A stretch of 10,980 nt of DNA from Spirochaetales bacterium (GCA_021767325.1 JAASTM010000031.1:1-10980); one strand, 5' to 3'; positions 1 to 7,295 are shown, numbered from the stretch's first letter. The notes: generated by a model not told the origin, from the letters alone. Translations and numbers: made by a program.

Positions 1-2
1 AA

Positions 3-1223
3 TATAGCGACCACTTCTACAAACTCAAAAACACGATTTATATGGACGGGAACTCTCTGGGCCTCCTCTCCCGCGAAGCAGAGGAGAGCGTGAACCGCAT
101 CATGGAAGAGTGGAAGCAGCTCGGAATCAACGGCTGGCTTCAGCCCGAAATACCCTGGTACTCCTATTGTGAGAGAATCGCGGAGATGGAGGCACCCCTG
201 GCCGGGGCCCGGGCCGATGAAATGGCTATTACCGCCTCTACTACCGTGAATTTGCACGCCCTGGTGCGAACGTTTTACCGCCCGACCGGGCAGCGAAGCG
301 TGATTTTGATGGATGAGCTCAACTTTCCATCCGATATCTATGCGGTAAAATCGATTCTCGCCTCTCTCGGGCGAAACCCTGAGACCGACCTGAGACTGGT
401 AAAAAGCCGGGACGGCCGGTTCTTGGATGAACAGGATATTATTGCGGAGATGGACAGCGGGGTGGCCTTGGCGCTGTTCCCGGCGGTACTCTACCGCAGC
501 GGACAGCTGCTGAATCTGAATCTGCTCACCCACGAAGCTCATGAGCGCGGAATAATTGTCGGCTTCGACTGCAGTCACTCTATAGGAGCGGTTCCGCATA
601 CATTCGACAAGGATTCGGTTGATTTTGCCTTCTGGTGCAACTATAAGTACATGAACAACGGTCCCGGCGGTACCGCCGGTTTGTATGTGAACCGCCGGCA
701 CTTGCCGGCCCGCCCGGCCATGGCCGGCTGGTGGGGATATAACAAAGAGCGGCAATTCGATATGAAACTCGAGTTCGAACCGGCTCCGGACGCCGGTGCG
801 TTTCACATCGGTACGCCCCATTTGTTGAGCACTGCCCCTCTGGAGGGATCCTTGAAGCTTTACCACGCGGCGGGTATTGATGCATTGCGTCGAAAATCTC
901 TTCACCTCACCGAATATATGATCTATCTCATGGATACACTTGTACCACAGGAGAAAAGCGGCTATTCTATCGGCACCCCCCGGGATCCCGACCGCCGTGG
1001 CGGACATGTTGCGGTGGAGCACGATGAGGCTCTGCGGATCAATGAAGCATTGAAGAAGCGGGGCGTCGTACCCGACTTCAGATTTCCCAATGTAATCAGA
1101 CTGGCTCCGGTGCCCCTGTATACGGGCTATCTTGAAGTGTGGCAGACGGTGCAGCATTTGAAAGAGATTGTAGATAAAAAAGAATATCTTAATTTTTCTA
1201 AAAAGAGAGGTGCGGTTGCATGA
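3..1223 (+). CDS. kynU: Kynureninase (5' end outside window)
   Basis: PLP-dependent hydrolase predicted to cleave L-kynurenine (or 3-hydroxykynurenine) to anthranilate (or its hydroxy form) and alanine in tryptophan breakdown. The reading frame is open to the window edge (YSDHFYKLKNTIY precedes the ATG at 42), and the family motif Y-M-D-G-N-S-L-G straddles that ATG, so 42 is an internal Met and the true start lies upstream. Counting from 42: phosphate-binding loop ASTTVN 65-70, NFPSDIY 94-100, cofactor-binding Asp176 in FDCSHS, Schiff-base Lys202 in YKYMNNGPGG, GWWGY 229-233, and a C-terminal small domain with RLAPVPLY. These order and match kynureninases well. Differences from the commonest forms are FDCSHS for WDLAHS and GWWGY for GWWGH. 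The stop shares ATGA with the next gene. No other tryptophan-catabolism gene is visible here. Family assignment is firm; substrate preference is not readable. Confidence 0.9.
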   Translation, partial: YSDHFYKLKNTIYMDGNSLGLLSREAEESVNRIMEEWKQLGINGWLQPEIPWYSYCERIAEMEAPLAGARADEMAITASTTVNLHALVRTFYRPTGQRSVILMDELNFPSDIYAVKSILASLGRNPETDLRLVKSRDGRFLDEQDIIAEMDSGVALALFPAVLYRSGQLLNLNLLTHEAHERGIIVGFDCSHSIGAVPHTFDKDSVDFAFWCNYKYMNNGPGGTAGLYVNRRHLPARPAMAGWWGYNKERQFDMKLEFEPAPDAGAFHIGTPHLLSTAPLEGSLKLYHAAGIDALRRKSLHLTEYMIYLMDTLVPQEKSGYSIGTPRDPDRRGGHVAVEHDEALRINEALKKRGVVPDFRFPNVIRLAPVPLYTGYLEVWQTVQHLKEIVDKKEYLNFSKKRGAVA

Positions 1224-1630
1224 GCGAAAGCCGGCACTATTGTGTAAAGGCCACAGTAGGCGCTTTGATTGAAAGCGATGGAAGAATTCTGCTGGAGCAG
1301 AGAAATCATGATCCCTTCGAGGGACATTGGTGCATACCCGGAGGGCACATCGATTACGGGGAACCGGTAGAAAAAGCGCTGATACGCGAGGTACACGAAG
1401 AGACCGGCTTACAGGTAATCAACTACAGCTTTTTCAACTATTACACTGAGTATTACGACGAGCTCGACTGGCACGCGGTAGCCCTGATCTTCGTAGCCTA
1501 CACAACCGGTACCTTGAAACGGCAGGAGGCCGAAGTGAAAGAGCTGCGGTGGTTCAGCCGCGAAGAGATGCACTCGCTTCCCTTTGCCTTCGAGCACCGC
1601 CGCATCGTTGAGGATTTTTACGGCGACTAG
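1220..1630 (+). CDS. Nudix hydrolase
   Basis: 136-residue, single-domain Nudix hydrolase, cytosolic, expected to hydrolyse a nucleoside diphosphate linked to another moiety. The Nudix box is perfect: Gly42, five residues, Glu48, seven residues, then REVHEETGL 56-64, which supplies the Mg-binding glutamates. Before it is the usual strand plus WCIPGGHIDYGE; the fold ends with ELRWFSREEMHSLPF, normal for small MutT/ADP-ribose-type members. The substrate (oxidised dNTP, ADP-ribose, NADH, other) cannot be told from sequence. The ATG overlaps the kynureninase stop as ATGA, and a GAGAGG ribosome site at 1205-1210 lies 9 bases upstream, so the two are probably translationally coupled. The stop TAG shares a CTAG with the stop of the convergent carrier gene. 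Confidence 0.92.
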   Translation: MSESRHYCVKATVGALIESDGRILLEQRNHDPFEGHWCIPGGHIDYGEPVEKALIREVHEETGLQVINYSFFNYYTEYYDELDWHAVALIFVAYTTGTLKRQEAEVKELRWFSREEMHSLPFAFEHRRIVEDFYGD

Positions 1631-3096
1631 AAGGGTCCGAATCCGATACTCACCGCAATCATTAAAAATAACACTGTCACGCCCAGAACTATGCCCTGAA
1701 TAGGCAGCGTCCATCTTAGCCATTTCGGATAACTGACAACCGTAAATCCAAGGGCAATCAAGAGTAGTGCGTTCGAGGGATAGATCATATTGCTGAATCC
1801 GTCGCCGAAATCGAAGGCCAATACCACCGTCTGACGGGTGAGTCCGACCAGATCCGCCAGGGGAGCCAAAATCGGCATCATCAGAAAGGCCTTTGCCGAG
1901 GCGGAAGCCACGAAGAAATTCAGAATCATGGTCAGTAAATAAATCAACAGTGCGGCTACATATGGCCCGGTCCCCCGAATCTGTTCGGAGGCATGGAACA
2001 AAATAGTGTCCATAATCCCGCCCAGTGAAATGATGTGTTTCACGCTCATAGCCATCATAATCAGGAGTATAGCCGGCAGAATTGAAAGGGTTCCCTTGAA
2101 GAACACGGTTACGATTTCACGGCCTGAGAGACCGGCAAAGAATCCGCCGCCAATACCGGCTATAAAAAACAGCAGCCCCATCACGGGAAAGGCCAGAAAG
2201 GATATTGATTCAATCTGCGAAGAGACCAGTACAAAACCGATTGCAAACCCAATCCAGCTCATAACCCACCACAGTGACTTCTGCAGCTGCTTGCCTTTCA
2301 AGGCGCCCTCGCCGACATGGGCGGCGATTGCATAGTTCTCCCGTACCTCCAGGTCATCCTCGTACACCAGCGAGGCCTGGGGATGCTGTTCCACTTTCAT
2401 TGCATGCCGACGGACGAACAGAAAGACAATGATGTATACGGTGATAAAAAAGAGGATTCGCAGCCAGGCTCCGGAGAATAGCGGCAGTCCGGCTATTCCC
2501 TGGGCCACTCCGATCGTGAAGGGATTGGTCACGGCAGCCGAGAATCCGAAGGCCATGGCCAGCAGGCTCATACCAAGGCCGGTGAGAGAGTCCCAGCCGA
2601 GCGCATAGGCCAACGGCACCACGATGACCACCATCGGCACCATCCCCTCGTATATACCGAGTACCGCCGCAGAGAACATAAAGAAAAAGATGATAATGGC
2701 CATCAGCAGATACTTTTTGTGTTTGAAGCGTTCCACCAGCATCCCCAGGATCGACTGCATAATACCGCCGGTTTCTAGGATGTGGAACGCACCGCTAATC
2801 AGGACCAGCAGTAGGATGATGGTGTTGATGGTAAGACTGTCCGCCCCCCACAGCACTTCAAAGGGAGCTGTGAACCAGCGCCATACCGGCGGCGGAGAAA
2901 CTTCCACCGCAGTATACGAGCCGGGCACTACCATCTCCCGTCCGTCAACCTGGGCCCGCTGATACTCGCCTGAAGGCACCACCCGTGTCAGAATGCCGGC
3001 GAATATCATCAGGCACAACAAAATAACAATTGCGGAAAAGAAGGCTTTTTTACCGATCTGCAGACTACTCTGCTCAGTTTGCTGGGTTGTTGTCAT
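1627..3096 (-). CDS. YfcC/DcuC-family membrane carrier
   Basis: 489-residue inner-membrane transporter of the DcuC/YfcC branch of the ion transporter superfamily, which includes C4-dicarboxylate and basic amino acid carriers. About 12-13 hydrophobic segments are visible (roughly 18-38, 88-107, 129-148, 151-168, 175-195, 210-228, 276-292, 298-322, 335-353, 375-397, 402-418, 440-456, 465-485), in two halves split by a charged cytosolic loop at 230-275. The half-repeat re-entrant motifs are recognisable: AVTNPFTIG 188-196 in the first half and FFVASASAKA 394-403 with FGDGFSNMIYPSN 430-442 in the second. It starts 11 bases after the M20 peptidase stop with AAGGA as ribosome site, so the two form an operon. 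By context the cargo is probably an amino acid, peptide or acyl-amino acid; this is inference, and the family is poorly characterised. Its stop overlaps that of the Nudix gene. Confidence 0.88.
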   Translation of the reverse strand: MTTTQQTEQSSLQIGKKAFFSAIVILLCLMIFAGILTRVVPSGEYQRAQVDGREMVVPGSYTAVEVSPPPVWRWFTAPFEVLWGADSLTINTIILLLVLISGAFHILETGGIMQSILGMLVERFKHKKYLLMAIIIFFFMFSAAVLGIYEGMVPMVVIVVPLAYALGWDSLTGLGMSLLAMAFGFSAAVTNPFTIGVAQGIAGLPLFSGAWLRILFFITVYIIVFLFVRRHAMKVEQHPQASLVYEDDLEVRENYAIAAHVGEGALKGKQLQKSLWWVMSWIGFAIGFVLVSSQIESISFLAFPVMGLLFFIAGIGGGFFAGLSGREIVTVFFKGTLSILPAILLIMMAMSVKHIISLGGIMDTILFHASEQIRGTGPYVAALLIYLLTMILNFFVASASAKAFLMMPILAPLADLVGLTRQTVVLAFDFGDGFSNMIYPSNALLLIALGFTVVSYPKWLRWTLPIQGIVLGVTVLFLMIAVSIGFGPF

Positions 3097-3107
3097 AGTA
3101 CTGTTCC

Positions 3108-4433
3108 TTAAAATTGTTCGAGTAAGCGGCTGTACACCCTGACCGCTGCATGTAAATCCTCTATCGGCAGTCTCTCGTCGGCAGAGTGAATCGATCCGAG
3201 GAGGGCCTTATCGAGCACGAAGGGGATAAATCTGTATATGTTATCGCTGCAGTCCTTGAAATGCCGCGAATCGGTGGTCACCAGAACTATCGAAGGGGAG
3301 ACAATGATGTCCGGATATACCGCTTTCACCGCTTCGGCCAGCCAGCGGTAGCCCGGCTGCCGAGTGCTCGAGACCGGCAGAGGATTGTTCCCCTCGAGGT
3401 GGGCAATCGGTTCTATGGTCACTGCCAGCCCGTCGACTGCCCGCTGCATGTGACGAACTACATCGTCGATTGTTTCTCCCGGCAGAATTCTGCAGTTCAC
3501 CACTGCCGAAGCCCGCGCGGGCAGGACGTTCTCTTTCGCACTCCCCTTCAGCATGGTAGCCGCCTGGGTGGTCCTGATCAGCGCATTTGAGGTGTGTGAA
3601 CGCTGCAGCAGCGGTTTGAGCATCGGTGCGCAGAAGCGCGAGTTCTGCAGAACCAGCTTAGTGATTCCCCGGGTATGCGGTGCAATATACGCGAAGAGCT
3701 CCGCCACCGGTCCTATAATACGGGCGGGAAAGGGGTTTTTCTCCAGCAGCGATACGGCCCGTGCAACTGTACCGGCGGCGGTGGAGTTGGGCGGCATTGA
3801 GGCGTGCCCGCTTTTACCTAATGCGCTGATCTCTATATCCACGTGCCCTTTTTCACTCGTGCCGATGAACGCAACGTTCTTATCAACCATGCTGAACACT
3901 TCCGGAGTCACGATGGTCATGCCTTCGTCGTAGACCGCATGAAAGTACACCCCCTGCCGGCGGAAATACTCTACAATCTGCTTGGCACCATTGGCCCCGC
4001 CGATCTCTTCATCGTGACCGGAGGCAAAATATACCGTCCGCTCGGGCTGCCAGCCCCTTTCCAGTGCCTCTTCCGCAGCCTGTAGAATAGTGATAAGAGT
4101 CCCTTTGTTGTCGAGCGCTCCCCTACCCCACAGGGCGTTTTCGGCCACACGGCCCTCGAAGGGCGGAAACTTCCAGGCCGACTCGTCAGCCGGAACCACA
4201 TCGTAGTGCGCCAGCAGCAGTACCGGCTGAGCGGAAGGCTCACGGCCGGGCAGTTTCAACACCAGACTGTAGTCCGAAATAAGCTCTTTCTCTGCAGATC
4301 TAAAAAGAGTCGGAAAGGCAGTCGGCAGGAACTCTAAAAACTTTTCGTATTGGTCGTATTCTATACGTGATTGCTCAGTATAGGAGACCGTCTTAAAGCG
4401 TATCGCCGAAGACAGTTTATCGACAATCTCCAT
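3108..4433 (-). CDS. M20 metallopeptidase, CPS1/PM20D1-like
   Basis: 441-residue di-zinc amidohydrolase of the M20 family, closest in style to yeast carboxypeptidase S and vertebrate PM20D1, which cleave C-terminal or N-acyl amide bonds of small peptides and acyl-amino acids. Visible motifs in order: LLLAHYDVVPAD with His76 and Asp78; LWGRGALDNKG with the bridging Asp108; FASGHDEEIGG with the catalytic Glu142 and metal-binding Glu143; VYDEG with Asp169 as a further ligand; the lid-domain GHASMPP with His210; and a C-terminal IHSADER with His416. All catalytic positions are intact. No signal peptide is seen, so the enzyme is cytosolic, unlike secreted PM20D1. The ATG is preceded by AGAGAGGA at good spacing. 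It is first in an operon with the YfcC-type carrier, suggesting import followed by hydrolysis. Exact substrate unknown. Confidence 0.92.
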   Translation of the reverse strand: MEIVDKLSSAIRFKTVSYTEQSRIEYDQYEKFLEFLPTAFPTLFRSAEKELISDYSLVLKLPGREPSAQPVLLLAHYDVVPADESAWKFPPFEGRVAENALWGRGALDNKGTLITILQAAEEALERGWQPERTVYFASGHDEEIGGANGAKQIVEYFRRQGVYFHAVYDEGMTIVTPEVFSMVDKNVAFIGTSEKGHVDIEISALGKSGHASMPPNSTAAGTVARAVSLLEKNPFPARIIGPVAELFAYIAPHTRGITKLVLQNSRFCAPMLKPLLQRSHTSNALIRTTQAATMLKGSAKENVLPARASAVVNCRILPGETIDDVVRHMQRAVDGLAVTIEPIAHLEGNNPLPVSSTRQPGYRWLAEAVKAVYPDIIVSPSIVLVTTDSRHFKDCSDNIYRFIPFVLDKALLGSIHSADERLPIEDLHAAVRVYSRLLEQF

Positions 4434-4505
4434 TGTGGTATCCTCTCTATGTAGTCACTCAGTTTTTTTGGTAGTATATTGTAGCATATAAAGGAGGAAG
4501 GAACA
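4434..4505. promoter_or_regulatory. Divergent intergenic region
   Basis: The 72 bases between the M20 peptidase (leftward) and the membrane winged-helix gene (rightward). For the rightward gene a plausible sigma70 promoter is TAGTCA 4452-4457, 17 bases, TATATT 4475-4480, giving a start near 4487 and a strong AAGGAGG ribosome site at 4491-4497. For the leftward operon TACAAT/TATACT boxes are readable on the minus strand around 4475-4483, but no good -35 box goes with them. Confidence 0.4.
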
Positions 4506-4910
4506 GTGATGTTTTTCTTTTGGGGACCGTTCTTTTTTGTCTTTCCGGCCTTTATTATCTTTATGATAGTACGCCATTTTATCGGTCCTTCACAGCGGCA
4601 CCAGAGCCGATGGTCTCTTGACGACTATTACAGCCAGTTCGAATCTGGCCCTTCTCATGAGAGTACATCCAAAGAGTCGCAACAGGTATCTATTTACAAA
4701 CTCGCATATCGTCTCCAGGGAAGAATCACCGTCTCGGATATAGTGGTGGAAACCGGCATGGATGCCAAAGCCGCGGAAGATTTAATTGAATCAATGGTTG
4801 ATAATCAACGGGTGCGCATGGAAGTGGACGCTGACGGCATGCTGGTATACGAATTCCCTGAAATCATTGCCCGTCTGAAACGAGGCGGGGATCGGGATCA
4901 GTCCCGCTGA
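4506..4910 (+). CDS. Membrane-anchored winged-helix-like protein
   Basis: 134-residue protein of unknown function. Residues 4-23 are one very hydrophobic, Phe-rich membrane helix; the residues that follow (RHFIGPSQRHQSR) are basic, so the rest should face the cytosol. A polar Ser/His/Glu-rich linker (about 30-58) leads to a compact domain at 59-122 (YKLAYRLQGRITVSDIVVETGMDAKAAEDLIESMV...VYEFPEI) that reads like a winged helix-turn-helix: helix, short beta, helix-turn-helix, then a hairpin wing. Such domains bind DNA or protein. The first codon is GTG at 4506, 8 bases after AAGGAGG; ATG at 4509 is equally possible and removes one residue. The last 15 residues (ARLKRGGDRDQSR end) are encoded in a 47-base overlap with the convergent diguanylate cyclase gene. 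No neighbour reveals its role; real gene, function unassigned. Confidence 0.75.
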   Translation: MMFFFWGPFFFVFPAFIIFMIVRHFIGPSQRHQSRWSLDDYYSQFESGPSHESTSKESQQVSIYKLAYRLQGRITVSDIVVETGMDAKAAEDLIESMVDNQRVRMEVDADGMLVYEFPEIIARLKRGGDRDQSR

Positions 4911-6810
4911 GTCTTTCCCGCATACGGGCTCGATACTGATCCTTGTGGATGTACATGGTTTTATCGGCCTGGTTCAGGAACTCGTGCACATCCGCGTGTA
5001 CTGACTCGTCATATTCCAAAATACCTCGGCTTACACTGATTTCATACGGCTTTTCCGAGAACTCATTAATCCGCCTCAGCTCCTCTTCGATTCTCTCCCA
5101 AATCTTGAAGCCGTTCTCACAGCTGCAGTTACGATACACCATCAAGAATTCGTCGCCCCCCAGCCGGCACAACAGATCGCCCCGGCGCAGCTGCTGCCGC
5201 ATTGTCTCCGCCACCTTCTGAATCAGTTGATCGCCTTCATCGTGACCGAAGGTGTCGTTCACCTTTTTCAAACCGTTTACGTCCACAAAACAGACGCTCA
5301 GCGGCTGCTGTTCTCGACGGGCGGTGTGCAGTTCGTGCTGCAGCATGGTCAACCCGACTCTCCGATTGTAGACCCCGGTCAGTTCGTCGAAGGTCGCATA
5401 CTCTTTAAGGCGGATCTCGGCATTTTTCCGGGCGGTGATGTCCACCACCGAAAGCAGGTAACTCGAATCATGCAAGTCGAGACGGCTGACTCTTATCTCT
5501 ATCCAGCGAACCTCCTTTTCTTTGGTCACCACTCTTAACACGTACTCACTTTCCATAATGCCCCTGCGCAGTATATTATACACCCCGTGCATAACCTGCC
5601 GGTACTCATCCGGATGGACCAGCTCGGTTATCCGCATAGCCTGCAGCTCATGCTCGGAGTATCCGGTGATTCTCACAGCCCCCGGATTTACATAGGTAAA
5701 CCGGTAGTCCTTTACGATGAATATCCCTACCGGGGCATTTTCAGTATAGGCCTTGAAGCGGGCTTCACTTTCACGCAGGCGCTGCTCCTGAGTACGGCTG
5801 GTCTGGATGTCCTGGTGAATTCCGTGCATGAAAAGGGGTTCATCATCGACAGAGCGTAAGGTAATCTGTCCTTCCGCGTACACCCACTTCCAAGTTCCCT
5901 CAGCGGTAAGCATACGGAAGTAGTGCTTATATTTATCGGAGCCTCCATGAACATGGGATTGTATTGCTTCGGCCAGTTGCTTTCGGTCGGAGGGGTGTAC
6001 CATTGCAAAGAATTCTGCAAACGAGAAAGAAGGATTTTGCTTTGAATACCCGAGCATAGAGTACCATCTCTCATCCACTTCGATTCGCTGGTTCTCTATA
6101 TCCCAGGTCCAGTATCCCAAGTTCCCCCCTGTCAGTGCGAGTTCGGCCTTACGCTCCTTTTCGAATAGAGTATCCCGCAGTAGAAATACTTCAACCGTGG
6201 TTAGATAATGTAGAAAGGCAACGAACCAAGCAAACAGGAGGGTGTTAAAAATCAGGACATTTTCCTGTTGCGAAAAAACAAGCGGTGGATGGGAAACCAC
6301 ATGTACCGGAGAAAAAACGATCAGTACACTCAACACACAGAGAAAAAGGGCATAAAAAGGGGAGAGAGAGAAAATAGCCGGAACTGCAATCATGACCGCA
6401 GAATAGGTAGCAAAACCAAGCAGTCCGCCCCCGCTGAAATGCAGATGCAGTGCTGCCCAGACTACATAAAATACTGTGACGGCATGAAATAGCAGGGCAT
6501 CAAAGATCCGCCGGTGTTCCCGTGAAAGACGGGTGCAGATAAAGCCGAGAAGACCCCAGAGGAGTGAAACGGCGGTGAGTACTGCATATACATTTCTCAG
6601 CATCAGAACCTGCGGCTGCAGAAATACCAGGGTTATCAATCCGATCATGGCGGCAAGTATCGCCGCCATTTGCAGGCGAGAGTAATTTACGTTGGACTGA
6701 AAAAGGTTGAGCCTGGTTTTGTAGTGCCGGTGAACCTGGGGCAGTTTGCGTACTAGGGTGATGAGAGAAAATATATGTGTATCAGTGGCGCCCCGTCTTG
6801 CTGCTTTCAT
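4864..6810 (-). CDS. Membrane PAS-PAS-GGDEF diguanylate cyclase
   Basis: 648-residue membrane sensor predicted to make cyclic di-GMP from two GTP. N-terminal region 47-204 holds six hydrophobic helices (about 47-66, 71-93, 104-122, 127-148, 150-170, 186-204), of no named sensor type I recognise. A first PAS domain (about 222-335, PAS_3 style with WTWDIENQRIEVDERWYSMLGYS and the FRM..G.WKWV strands) and a second (about 346-462) follow. The GGDEF domain spans about 468-630: FDELTGVYNRR, FVDVNGLKKVNDTFGHDEGD, and an intact active site GGDEF 551-555. An RxxD inhibitory site (Arg542, Asp545) lies five residues before it, so product feedback is expected. There is no EAL domain. The ATG at 6810 has an in-frame TAA directly before it and no Shine-Dalgarno, which forces this start and fits a leaderless message. 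It is downstream of the tethered thioredoxin by 49 bases. Confidence 0.93.
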   Translation of the reverse strand: MKAARRGATDTHIFSLITLVRKLPQVHRHYKTRLNLFQSNVNYSRLQMAAILAAMIGLITLVFLQPQVLMLRNVYAVLTAVSLLWGLLGFICTRLSREHRRIFDALLFHAVTVFYVVWAALHLHFSGGGLLGFATYSAVMIAVPAIFSLSPFYALFLCVLSVLIVFSPVHVVSHPPLVFSQQENVLIFNTLLFAWFVAFLHYLTTVEVFLLRDTLFEKERKAELALTGGNLGYWTWDIENQRIEVDERWYSMLGYSKQNPSFSFAEFFAMVHPSDRKQLAEAIQSHVHGGSDKYKHYFRMLTAEGTWKWVYAEGQITLRSVDDEPLFMHGIHQDIQTSRTQEQRLRESEARFKAYTENAPVGIFIVKDYRFTYVNPGAVRITGYSEHELQAMRITELVHPDEYRQVMHGVYNILRRGIMESEYVLRVVTKEKEVRWIEIRVSRLDLHDSSYLLSVVDITARKNAEIRLKEYATFDELTGVYNRRVGLTMLQHELHTARREQQPLSVCFVDVNGLKKVNDTFGHDEGDQLIQKVAETMRQQLRRGDLLCRLGGDEFLMVYRNCSCENGFKIWERIEEELRRINEFSEKPYEISVSRGILEYDESVHADVHEFLNQADKTMYIHKDQYRARMRERLSGTDPDPRLVSDGQ

Positions 6811-6846
6811 TTATACAAACATAGACTATAGCAGGGGCTATGTCAA
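6811..6846 (-). promoter_or_regulatory. Promoter of the diguanylate cyclase, predicted leaderless
   Basis: On the minus strand: TTGACA (6846-6841, perfect consensus -35), a 17-base spacer, TATGTT (6823-6818, 4 of 6 match), then 7 bases to the ATG. Transcription would start at or one base before the ATG. The spacer holds an inverted repeat, ATAGC-AGGG-GCTAT at 6828-6841, which could be an operator. No start-site data are available. Confidence 0.5.
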
Positions 6847-6859
6847 AAAACTGAGACAT

Positions 6860-7243
6860 TTACAGCAAAGTACTCAATTTTTCTTCAGAAACCGGGCCAA
6901 CCAGGAACTCTACTATCTTGCCGCCTTCGATAATCACCGTAGATGGGGTTCCCATCACTCCGAATTTTCGGGCGGTTTCCATGTCGGTTTGTACATCCAC
7001 CTTGAAGTAATTCGGATTCTTTCGGGCGTACTGCTCAATAACCGGAGTCATTGACCTGCAGGCTCCACAACTCTGACTGTAGAAGTAAAACATACTCTTT
7101 TGGCCGGACTTCACCGCCTTGGCATATTTACCCGCCAACTCAGGAGCATCTTTACCTTTTTTGAGCCTCATTTTCAGCACCATCAGATATTGAAACCCGA
7201 AAAACAGAACAATGAAGCCGCCGATTGCATAGAGAAAAGCCAT
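6860..7243 (-). CDS. Membrane-tethered thioredoxin
   Basis: 127-residue thiol-disulfide oxidoreductase. Residues 3-24 form one membrane helix; the stretch after it (KMRLKKGKD) is strongly basic, so by the positive-inside rule the catalytic domain should lie on the cytosolic face. The thioredoxin domain follows: FYFYSQSCGAC with redox Cys59 and Cys62 (CGAC instead of the classic CGPC), the FKVDVQTD strand, and the cis-proline Pro100 in GVMGTPSTVII. The chain ends at EEKLSTLL, normal for the fold. A strong AGGAGGAG ribosome site lies just before the ATG, behind an AT-rich promoter region. It is upstream of and on the same strand as the diguanylate cyclase. CGAC suggests a somewhat altered redox potential; the partner protein is unknown. 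Confidence 0.9.
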   Translation of the reverse strand: MAFLYAIGGFIVLFFGFQYLMVLKMRLKKGKDAPELAGKYAKAVKSGQKSMFYFYSQSCGACRSMTPVIEQYARKNPNYFKVDVQTDMETARKFGVMGTPSTVIIEGGKIVEFLVGPVSEEKLSTLL

Positions 7244-7245
7244 TT

Positions 7246-7295
7246 CTCCTCCTAAAAGAGAATATTATTATATACAATTTATTATATATTTTGCA
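7246..7295 (-). promoter_or_regulatory. AT-rich promoter and RBS of the thioredoxin gene
   Basis: The bases 7254-7293 are almost pure A/T in an otherwise GC-balanced window. On the minus strand a perfect TATAAT lies at 7272-7267 with a poor -35 (TGCAAA, 7295-7290, 17-base spacer); a second TATAAT is at 7286-7281. A start near 7260 would leave a 17-base leader carrying AGGAGGAG (7253-7246). Which TATAAT is used is not decidable here. Confidence 0.45.

Noticed and set aside
4893..4916. Possible terminator hairpin CGGGA-TCAG-TCCCG
   Set aside because: Five-base stem with no proper T tract on either strand, inside two coding regions. Kept only as an observation within the overlap.
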